DNA of 39,526 bases from Pseudomonadota bacterium (GTDB taxonomy: Bacteria > Pseudomonadota > Alphaproteobacteria > Rhizobiales > Rhizobiaceae): positions 1-39,526 of the forward strand of contig JAEXXS010000451.1 in assembly GCA_023451915.1 (NCBI GenBank). The letters are read 5' to 3'. The stretch's first letter is position 1. The number at the start of each line of letters is the position of its first letter. Shown piece by piece: positions 1 through 4,978 of this stretch. Under the pieces are notes generated by a model. That model did no database searches. It had not been told where the DNA came from and worked only from the letters and a program-made list of their open reading frames with translations. Made by a program: the position numbers and the translations under genes.

Positions 1-34
1 TGTAGTCTGACACCAGTTACTGGAATCTCTGGGA
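1..34 (+). repeat. Left transposition end (L1, transposase site)
   Basis: The first 34 bases align without gaps to the two right-end copies read on the minus strand. TGTAG, TGAC and a GGAAT block at the same offset (about position 22) are conserved. This is the expected arrangement of MuA-type end-binding sites at the left terminus (attL). A possible second left site has TGACAC at 122-127 but lacks a good TGTAG element, so it is only a weak candidate. Confidence 0.8.
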
Positions 35-70
35 ATATCCGGGAATAAGTGGGAACTGGCGGAAACGCCT
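21..70 (+). repeat. Five 10-bp phased GGGAA-type repeats at left end
   Basis: Five consecutive 10-base units begin at 21, 31, 41, 51 and 61, each with a GGAA core (three of them GGGAA in exact register). The period is close to one helical turn, so all cores would lie on one face of the DNA. The array overlaps the inner part of the left terminal site. It may bind a protein cooperatively or bend the end during transpososome assembly; that role is inference. Confidence 0.6.
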
Positions 71-99
71 TATTATTCAGGCATCTAAGCGGTGCCGAA

Positions 100-180
100 C
101 AAAATTAGACTTTAGCACTTTTGACACGGCATCAAGCCGATCCGCGCCGATATCGTGGCCGTCGCGGCAAAAATAGACTT
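100..180 (+). repeat. Pair of 13-bp direct repeats in left end region
   Basis: CAAAATTAGACTT (100-112) and CAAAAATAGACTT (168-180) match at 12 of 13 positions and lie 68 bp apart. They sit in AT-rich non-coding DNA between the terminus and the first gene and do not resemble the terminal sites closely. They could be accessory transposase or host-factor sites. Confidence 0.4.
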
Positions 181-255
181 CGCTTCAGGAAACCTTCGGA
201 AAACCTGTGAAGAGCCTTTAAGCCGTCTTCAAACCATTGAAAAATAACGACCTGC

Positions 256-344
256 AACCCTTTAAGGGTTTTCCGTAAACTCGCCGAGAAACGGCAATTC
301 TCGCCAGAAAATCCAATTTAGATAATCCCTGAACGGGATTATCT
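256..344. other. Palindromes in the 431-base left non-coding region
   Basis: The stretch before the first gene contains AACCCTT-T-AAGGGTT (256-270), a CGAGAA/TTCTCG pair (285-303), and a perfect 10-bp inverted repeat AGATAATCCC with a 5-base loop (320-344). A third copy of AGATAATCCC stands alone at 404-413. Seven A residues at 388-394 read as a T-run for leftward transcription. The region lies downstream of the leftward repressor operon, so these are probably its terminators, or operator-like sites. No gene was seen in 1-431. Confidence 0.45.
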
Positions 345-431
345 GGCTTAAAACTAACTTTTTCATGTAAATTCAAATAGTTAGGCAAAAAAATGAGTGG
401 AGGAGATAATCCCGCTCACTTTTGGCGTTCA

Positions 432-680
432 TCACGCCTCCGCCATAATATCAATCGTGCTGCCGAACCGCGCAATCAGCCTCGGTTCCATCATGTCTCC
501 AGACTCCGCATCGACCTTCACAGCATATGCAGCCACGCCGATAAACCGCGACGACATTGCTAACGCCAACTTCTCTGCGGCCTGCGCCGACGACGACTGG
601 CGCATCTCACCCGTGGTAAGGCGCTTCTTCCTCTTTTCCTCCGTGAACGGAACCACGATAAATTTTTCAGCCAGAGACAT
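432..680 (-). CDS. Small protein behind an SOS-type promoter (unknown)
   Basis: An 82-aa basic and Ala-rich protein of unknown family. The start at 680 (MSLAEKF) is chosen over an in-frame ATG 21 bases upstream because an AAGGAG ribosome site lies just before it. It is soluble, with no signal or membrane segment; residues 14-25 are charged (EEKRKKRLTTGE). It lies downstream of the repressor in the same direction but has its own promoter with a GTTC-N7-GTTC box. A phage gene next to the repressor under SOS control suggests an antirepressor or induction factor, as known in other phages, but nothing in its sequence proves this. Confidence 0.7.
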   Translation of the reverse strand: MSLAEKFIVVPFTEEKRKKRLTTGEMRQSSSAQAAEKLALAMSSRFIGVAAYAVKVDAESGDMMEPRLIARFGSTIDIMAEA

Positions 681-704
681 ATTTTTCTCCTTTCCCTGCA
701 CCCA

Positions 705-733
705 AATATGTTCTCATTTTGTTCTACTGACAA
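705..733 (-). promoter_or_regulatory. Leftward promoter with alphaproteobacterial LexA box
   Basis: On the minus strand, TTGTCA (733-728) is followed after 17 bases by CATATT (710-705), a reasonable -35/-10 pair about 25 bases upstream of the start at 680. Positions 710-724 read GTTC-N7-GTTC, the direct-repeat LexA operator known from alphaproteobacteria, and this covers most of the spacer and touches the -10. A bound LexA would block the promoter. A GAGTC (GANTC) methylation site lies immediately upstream at 737-741. Confidence 0.65.
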
Positions 734-763
734 AAAGAGTCAAGAGAGTTGGACGGAAGATAA

Positions 764-1450
764 CTATGCCTTTCGTAGCAGAGACAGCACTTGCCCGATA
801 ACGGCTAGGTCTTCGGCCATATCCTTGCCGATAATCTCCGGTGGATAACCGTTCGCCTCGTTGTCGGAACGCAGTTCGAGATCGTTGTCCATACGCCAGT
901 AGGCGCGTTTGACCTTCAGGCCGGTCCCGACACGGAACACAAATACCTCTTCGTCAACGATGTCCTGCTTGCTTTGATCGACGATCATAAAAGCGCCGTT
1001 CGGGATTGTGGGCAGCATGCTGTCGCCTTTGGCTTCCAGCATAACGCAGTTTTCAGGCTTAGCACCGATACTGCGGAGAAATGCGCGGCTGAAGGCTACG
1101 GTATTATGAATGCCATCTTCCTTTGGGATCAATCCGGTTCCTGCAGCTGCCTGCACATCATAAAGCGGGATTTCAACCATATCGACGCCCTCGGTCACCG
1201 TGGCCGATTCGCTGAACATTGCCCCTTCACCTGTAACAATCCAAAGAACGCTCGCCCCAAAGCTTTGTCTATATGCGTCCAACACTGATGCCGTTGGTTC
1301 TGTCTCACCCCGCTCGTAAGAAGCCAGAGTATTCTTACTAACACCCAACTGCACCGCAAAGCTGTCCCTTTCAGGATCGCCTAGCTTGCGTCGTAGTTCA
1401 CGAAGTCGCGCCCCGAGCGGGGTTTTCGATGGGGCTTCAGGTCTGGCCAA
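764..1450 (-). CDS. CI/LexA-like prophage repressor (HTH + S24 peptidase)
   Basis: Transcription repressor that should maintain lysogeny. No ATG precedes the HTH in frame; a TTG at 1450 with GGTGA four bases upstream gives 228 aa and is the best start. An XRE-type HTH spans about residues 12-66 (FAVQLGVSKNTLASYERG). The C-terminal S24 domain (about 92-222) has the Ala103-Gly104 cleavage pair, the catalytic serine in GDSM (Ser144) and the lysine in KVKR (Lys181). All self-cleavage residues are present, so RecA-stimulated inactivation is predicted. This differs from the Mu c repressor, which has no such domain. It is divergent from ner across the operator region and reads towards the left end. 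Confidence 0.88.
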   Translation of the reverse strand: MARPEAPSKTPLGARLRELRRKLGDPERDSFAVQLGVSKNTLASYERGETEPTASVLDAYRQSFGASVLWIVTGEGAMFSESATVTEGVDMVEIPLYDVQAAAGTGLIPKEDGIHNTVAFSRAFLRSIGAKPENCVMLEAKGDSMLPTIPNGAFMIVDQSKQDIVDEEVFVFRVGTGLKVKRAYWRMDNDLELRSDNEANGYPPEIIGKDMAEDLAVIGQVLSLLRKA

Positions 1451-1463
1451 TAATTCACCAATT

Positions 1464-1502
1464 AAACCAACTTCCCAGTTTACAAAACCGAGTTTCTGGT
1501 TT
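1464..1502. promoter_or_regulatory. Twin operators between repressor and ner
   Basis: Two 18-bp dyads of the form AAAC-N10-GTTT occupy 1464-1481 and 1485-1502. The second has perfect 5-bp arms (AAACC/GGTTT). Their starts are 21 bp apart, two helical turns, so bound dimers would lie on the same face. An outer repeat TTAAACCA (1462-1469) and TGGTTTAA (1497-1504) frames them. The position just upstream of the repressor start and before ner fits operators for the repressor and/or Ner. A TTTACA at 1479-1484 may be the rightward -35, but no convincing -10 was found. Confidence 0.65.
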
Positions 1503-1541
1503 AACCCTTTCTGTGTTCGCAGAATTATGCATCCCAAAAAA

Positions 1542-1561
1542 GGAGGCCGGACAGGGCCTCC
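1542..1561 (+). other. Hairpin in the ner leader
   Basis: GGAGGCC (1542-1548) and GGCCTCC (1555-1561) form a perfect 7-bp stem with a 6-base loop, 19 bases before the ner start. No T-run follows. It could modulate translation or early transcription of the operon. Confidence 0.45.
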
Positions 1562-1580
1562 CTTGTGGAAGGAATCCTTT

Positions 1581-1916
1581 ATGCACCGTGTCATTGACGG
1601 CGGCAAGGTCAGCCGTGCCGAACGGCGGAGGCTTGCCGAAATTGCCCGCATTAAGAGCAAGCTAATCCTTGCTCAACTCACCCTCGTCAAAATCGACGAA
1701 GAATACGGACTGCCAACCGGCACCGCAGGCAACACGCTTTATGAGCCGCATGTTGCCGGTGAACGCGCCATCGCAGCCGCATTGAAAACTCGCCCGCATC
1801 TGCTGTGGTTTTCACGATACCACGCTGACGGACAGCGTCTCACTCCTCAACCTGCCGAAAATTACCGGAATGGACGCCGCGCTGGCGCCAGTGCCGAAAA
1901 ACAGGTGGCAGCTTGA
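1581..1916 (+). CDS. ner: Ner-like DNA-binding regulator
   Basis: A 111-aa first gene of the rightward early operon. Residues about 9-86 match the Ner/Nlp pattern: a helix followed by a helix-turn-helix (KIDEEYGLPTGTAGNTLYEP), then the conserved block AIAAALKTRPHLLWFSRYH. In Mu, Ner represses the early and repressor promoters to allow lytic growth. The ATG at 1581 has AAGGAA about 7 bases upstream; longer upstream in-frame starts would run into the operators and repressor gene. The C-terminal 25 residues are low in complexity and polar. The stop overlaps the next possible start (TGATG). Confidence 0.85.
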   Translation: MHRVIDGGKVSRAERRRLAEIARIKSKLILAQLTLVKIDEEYGLPTGTAGNTLYEPHVAGERAIAAALKTRPHLLWFSRYHADGQRLTPQPAENYRNGRRAGASAEKQVAA

Positions 1917-2176
1917 TGGAAAGGGCAAGATTCAACGACGAAGAAGCGGCGCGCAAGCACGAGCAGCGGCGACGGGAATTTCGCAAGTCCAGCGTCAATC
2001 GTCTGAGCCCGAATAATATTGCATCACTTGCTCAGGATAGAGAGGGCTCACGCCTGCGCCCTTCGTCACCTGCCAGTCAATCTGCAATTTGCGCAAAGTG
2101 TAGAGTTCGGCTGGAAGCCCGAACCGCCTCTGCCATTCGTCGATTGTTTGCGAAGCTATTTCGGCGTGGTGCGTGA
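1916..2176 (+). CDS. Doubtful small ORF coupled to ner
   Basis: An 86-aa reading frame whose ATG overlaps the ner stop (TGATG), which is the usual coupling in this operon. The first 25 residues are highly charged (EEAARKHEQRRREFRKS). The rest is Arg/Ser/Ala-rich and lies opposite a more convincing minus-strand gene (1995-2375), so it reads like an antisense shadow. Possibly a real short gene whose downstream part was overwritten by, or fused to, antisense sequence. No family is recognised. Confidence 0.3.
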   Translation: MERARFNDEEAARKHEQRRREFRKSSVNRLSPNNIASLAQDREGSRLRPSSPASQSAICAKCRVRLEARTASAIRRLFAKLFRRGA

Positions 2177-2375
2177 TGGTTCCTTCTTCCTCATCCACTC
2201 GATCAGCGATGTTTGCGCCAGTTTCCATGCGCAAAAGCGCTCCAGCAATGTCGCTCTTGGCCAAAAGCCCTCTGGCCTCCAGCGCTGCAACCACTTCCAA
2301 AAGCAGCAAAGCGTTGACGCGCGCCTCGGCGAATGCCCGATCCGCAATGTCGTTCGATGTCGCGTTTTCCAACAC
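1995..2375 (-). CDS. Hypothetical protein encoded against the early operon
   Basis: A 126-aa acidic protein with balanced composition and helix-rich segments (NALLLLEVVAALEARGLLAK). The GTG start at 2375 is preceded by AAAGGAAA with proper spacing. Codon use resembles that of the phage genes and much less that of the overlapping plus-strand frame, so this strand is probably the coding one. Its C-terminal half (TIDEWQRRFGLPAELYTLRK) is well formed. It lies between ner and the next rightward genes, so transcription would collide with the early transcript; this fits a gene expressed in the lysogen or an acquired moron. Function unknown. Confidence 0.6.
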   Translation of the reverse strand: MLENATSNDIADRAFAEARVNALLLLEVVAALEARGLLAKSDIAGALLRMETGANIADRVDEEEGTITHHAEIASQTIDEWQRRFGLPAELYTLRKLQIDWQVTKGAGVSPLYPEQVMQYYSGSDD

Positions 2376-2433
2376 GGTTTCCTTTCAGCCTGAGTTTTCG
2401 ACCTCACTTTTCACCAAGTTCGGACATTCGCCA

Positions 2434-2592
2434 ATGACGAAAAAGCGTTCCGAAATAGACCGAAATCCCTTCATCCCGGCCCGCGACACCGTGTGCCGAG
2501 CGGCTGACCTACTGCTCATTTTTAGTTTTGCGTTGGCAGGTGCGTCAGCCGCCCTCATTGCCCTCATCAACCATCTGGGAGCTGCCCAATGA
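2434..2592 (+). CDS. Small single-span membrane protein
   Basis: A 52-aa frame with a basic N-terminus (MTKKRSEIDRN) and one hydrophobic segment at about residues 26-48 (LLLIFSFALAGASAALIAL). Its TGA overlaps the ATG of the next gene, as elsewhere in this operon. No clear ribosome site precedes the ATG at 2434. The likely orientation is N-in with a very short periplasmic tail. It may act at the host membrane early in infection, but this is a guess. Confidence 0.45.
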   Translation: MTKKRSEIDRNPFIPARDTVCRAADLLLIFSFALAGASAALIALINHLGAAQ

Positions 2593-3227
2593 ACGCCCTG
2601 CTAAATCACATTCCTGTACCCTTTTTCGACCGCATTCCGCCTCGCGCCAAGAAAGCCCATCTGGAAGCCTTTGACAGCATCGTCGATCAGGGCCGGACGC
2701 TGGAAGGCGCTTACCGCTCCTTCGTCAATGCGTTGCGCAGCCTGAATGTCGATGGCCCGCACTTCTCCGAGTTCACCGACTGGTACTGGCGCGTTCGCAC
2801 TGGACATGTAGACCGCCCTCATCCGTCCGAAATTTACTGCGCGTCCGAAGATGGCGATATGCCACTTGATCCTTATAACCCCCAAGTCAAAGGGCAGAAG
2901 GAAAGATCGCTCACGCGCTCTTATGCCATCGTAAAGGCGGCTCACGGGTTGTTTGAGGCGCAGTTGGCAGCAGGTTACAGCCCGCTTTCCATTGGCTTTG
3001 ATGACGAAATCATTGCTGAAGCATTGCGCGAAGTTCTCAGCGATGCAGCCGACGCAACCGTGATGGATGCCGACGTTCACATGACCCCCGGCAACAAGGT
3101 CGCAGACCTGCTGCTGGGCGAAAGTTCAGACCACATCGACACCAAGCTTTTCGAGTGCCTCACCATGACGATGCAGGCGGAGCTTTGCGCCATTCTCGTC
3201 CGACAGGACCGCAGGATCACTAGCTAG
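2589..3227 (+). CDS. Early-region hypothetical protein
   Basis: A 212-aa acidic soluble protein, not recognised. GGGAG precedes the ATG and the start overlaps the previous stop. The N-terminal half has aromatic-rich stretches (HFSEFTDWYWRVRTG near residue 60) and the C-terminal half is helical (DDEIIAEALREVLSDAADA). It sits in the block between ner and the transposase, where related phages carry varied accessory genes. It may be a DNA-metabolism or host-takeover protein; no motif supports a choice. Confidence 0.75.
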   Translation: MNALLNHIPVPFFDRIPPRAKKAHLEAFDSIVDQGRTLEGAYRSFVNALRSLNVDGPHFSEFTDWYWRVRTGHVDRPHPSEIYCASEDGDMPLDPYNPQVKGQKERSLTRSYAIVKAAHGLFEAQLAAGYSPLSIGFDDEIIAEALREVLSDAADATVMDADVHMTPGNKVADLLLGESSDHIDTKLFECLTMTMQAELCAILVRQDRRITS

Positions 3228-3238
3228 TTTTGAGATCA

Positions 3239-3308
3239 TCGCTCCAAGCCCCCGGAGCGATGAACGGTGCCGGGACGGCCCCCGCCCCCTCAACCCGCCG
3301 TCCCGGCA
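3239..3308 (+). other. Two strong hairpins in a 109-base gap
   Basis: TCGCTCC/GGAGCGA (3239-3260) is followed by an 11-bp perfect stem TGCCGGGACGG/CCGTCCCGGCA (3268-3278 with 3298-3308) with a 19-base C-rich loop. No T-run follows either. They separate two early genes that are otherwise close, so they may set processing or attenuation of the early message. Confidence 0.55.
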
Positions 3309-3336
3309 TCCAGTCCGACACCAATTCGAGGTTTTC

Positions 3337-3705
3337 ATGTTCAACCCTTACGATCAGAAACAGGTTTATGACGCCACGGTGCATGCCAGCCTGTGCGCCG
3401 TGCGCGAGGGTTTTCCGCACCTGACGATCCGCGACATCATTGACCCGCCGCATGAATGGTTCGACGCAGCCCTCGCGCGCCAGATCGTCATGCACATCGT
3501 CATTCGTGAATTTGGCTGGCCCAAGCGCCGCGTGGTCGAGATGGAAGAACGCTCCCGCGAAGCCATCAACCGCGCCCTGCGCACCATCGACAACCGTATG
3601 CGGCATGACCGCTTCGCCGGTCATTACATGACCATGGCTGAACGCGCCCGCACTCTTCTTTTTATCCGCTCCACCGGAGCCGAAGACAATTCCGAGGCAG
3701 CATAA
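3337..3705 (+). CDS. Small protein resembling the DnaA DNA-binding domain
   Basis: A 122-aa protein. Residues about 44-84 (ARQIVMHIVIREFGWPKRRV, then EERSREAINRALRTIDNRM) resemble domain IV of DnaA: a long helix, a loop, and an HTH-type helix followed by a terminal helix. The ATPase domain of DnaA is absent, so it would be a stand-alone DNA binder. GAGG lies 8 bases before the ATG. The stop overlaps the ParB-like gene (TAATG), so the two are coupled. The family assignment rests on pattern only; it could be another small HTH protein. Confidence 0.6.
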   Translation: MFNPYDQKQVYDATVHASLCAVREGFPHLTIRDIIDPPHEWFDAALARQIVMHIVIREFGWPKRRVVEMEERSREAINRALRTIDNRMRHDRFAGHYMTMAERARTLLFIRSTGAEDNSEAA

Positions 3706-4523
3706 TGGCGACTTTCAAGACGATCCCGCTCAAGGAAATTCATATAGGCGAGCGCGCCCGTCCGGTTGATGAAGATCATGCACTGGCAATCGCAGCTTCT
3801 ATGGCCGAACGCGGCCTTATCAATCCGATCACGGTCCGATCCACCCCTGCGGCCAATGGCGGCGAAACGCCTTACACGCTGGTTGCCGGTGGCCATCGCC
3901 ATCGCGCTGCCGAACTCAACCAGTGGGATGAGATCGACGTGATTGTCGTATCTGCTGACGCTGCAGAAGCGCAGTTGATGGAGATAAGCGAAAACCTGTA
4001 TCGCAACGAACTTTCCAAGCTCGACCGGGCGATCTTCGTTATGAAGTACCGCGAATTATACGAAGATAAGTTCGGGACAATCCAGCGCGGTGGCGACCGG
4101 AAATCAAAGGGTAATGATTACCCTTTGATTTTTACGCCCGGTCGCCAGCTTTCCGAGCGCGTTCAAGACCGGCTCGGTTTCGGAGCTGAAACCTATAAGC
4201 TCGTCACACGTATCGGCCAGAAGCTGCACCCGGCTTTGCGGCAGGCAGTGCGCGGCACCGATGCCGAAAACGATCAGAAATTGCTGCTGAAGCTCGCCGC
4301 AATGCCTGAAACCGAACAGGCAGGTATCGCGGCAGCGCTCAAGTTCGAACCGGACCTGAAGAAGGTTCTGGAGATGGACAAGCCCGCCAAGCCGCAGCCG
4401 AATGCCGATACCGTCGCGCTCGATGCGCTGAAGCGCGCATGGGAAAAAGCAGCGCCGGACGTTCGCGCACTCTTCCTCGACCATATCGGCGTGAATGCTG
4501 CCTTTCAGGAGGCTGCGGAATGA
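3705..4523 (+). CDS. ParB/Spo0J-like N-terminal-domain protein
   Basis: A 272-aa protein with a ParB/Srx fold at residues about 5-110. The nucleotide-binding motif is AGGHRHRAA (61-69, counterpart of GERRxRA) and ENLYRNEL (96-103) matches the ENxxRxxL box. The basic GGDRKSKG linker and a helical region follow (residues 128-200). ParB proteins bind DNA sites and use CTP to spread; phage versions act in regulation or partition. A perfect 31-bp palindrome lies inside the gene, at codons of the linker. It is translationally coupled on both sides, and stands just upstream of the transposase, so it may act in replication or transpososome regulation. Confidence 0.82.
   Translation: MATFKTIPLKEIHIGERARPVDEDHALAIAASMAERGLINPITVRSTPAANGGETPYTLVAGGHRHRAAELNQWDEIDVIVVSADAAEAQLMEISENLYRNELSKLDRAIFVMKYRELYEDKFGTIQRGGDRKSKGNDYPLIFTPGRQLSERVQDRLGFGAETYKLVTRIGQKLHPALRQAVRGTDAENDQKLLLKLAAMPETEQAGIAAALKFEPDLKKVLEMDKPAKPQPNADTVALDALKRAWEKAAPDVRALFLDHIGVNAAFQEAAE
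4101..4131. repeat. Perfect 31-bp palindrome inside the ParB-like gene
   Basis: Arms AAATCAAAGGGTAAT (4101-4115) and its exact reverse complement (4117-4131) flank a single G at 4116. In DNA it is a near-ideal site for a dimeric protein. In RNA it would form a 13-bp stem with a 5-base loop followed by TTTTT, resembling an intrinsic terminator. It encodes the linker residues K-S-K-G-N-D-Y-P-L-I-F. A centromere-like (parS) or autoregulatory site for the ParB-like protein is the leading idea; an inserted palindromic element is the alternative. Confidence 0.85.
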
Positions 4524-4978
4524 AGCGCGACCCCTTGCAAATGGACTTTTTCAGCGAACCGGCATTTCCGGTTCGCTCTCCGGTCCAGCAGATCGACCTT
4601 GACCGATATCGCGCCAAGATGAAGCGCGCCATGGCCCGCGCTATTCGCGAGTGCCACCATGATCGTCCGACGATTGCCGCCCGCATGTCGCTCTATCTCG
4701 GCGTCAACATCACCAAAGCCATGCTCGATGCCTGGACGGCGGAAAGCAAGCGCGCCCACGACATGACTGTCCCCCGTTTTGCGGCCTTCGTTCACGCCAC
4801 CGAAGCTCCATGGCTTTGGGACGAAGCTGCCGGAATGCAAGGCGTCACTGTCCTCGTCGGCAGAGAAGCGCAACTCGCGGAAATTGGCCTGTTGCGTCAG
4901 GAACAACAACGAGTAGCGCGTGAGCTGAAGGCTCTGCTGTCCACCAATGTCGATGTCTCGAAAAGGGCACGTTCATGA
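4520..4978 (+). CDS. Hypothetical protein upstream of the transposase
   Basis: A 152-aa protein. The ATG at 4520 overlaps the ParB-like stop and has AGGAGG upstream. The first half is basic (RYRAKMKRAMARAIRECHHD) with a helical unit that might bind DNA (IAARMSLYLGVNITKAMLD, residues 53-71); the C-terminal third is a coiled-coil-like helix (REAQLAEIGLLRQEQQRVAR). The stop overlaps the transposase start. Close coupling suggests it is made together with transposase. No named family is recognised. Confidence 0.8.
   Translation: MKRDPLQMDFFSEPAFPVRSPVQQIDLDRYRAKMKRAMARAIRECHHDRPTIAARMSLYLGVNITKAMLDAWTAESKRAHDMTVPRFAAFVHATEAPWLWDEAAGMQGVTVLVGREAQLAEIGLLRQEQQRVARELKALLSTNVDVSKRARS
4554..4576 (+). 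other. Hairpin at the start of the gene before the transposase
   Basis: GCGAACCGG and CCGGTTCGC form a perfect 9-bp stem with a CATTT loop, covering codons about 12-19 of the gene that starts at 4520. Its right arm shares TTCCGGTTCGC with the hairpin at 18990-19011. Confidence 0.5.

Noticed and set aside
21..70. CRISPR-like array
   Set aside because: The units are only 10 bp, contiguous and without spacers; this is a phased repeat, and no cas gene is present.
118..133. Second left-end transposase site around TGACAC at 122-127
   Set aside because: Only TGACAC and scattered bases match; the TGTAG element is absent at the right spacing.
2385..2570. 61-aa minus-strand frame upstream of the antisense gene
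   Set aside because: Short and Arg/Ser-rich; it overlaps the small membrane protein frame and shows no ribosome site.
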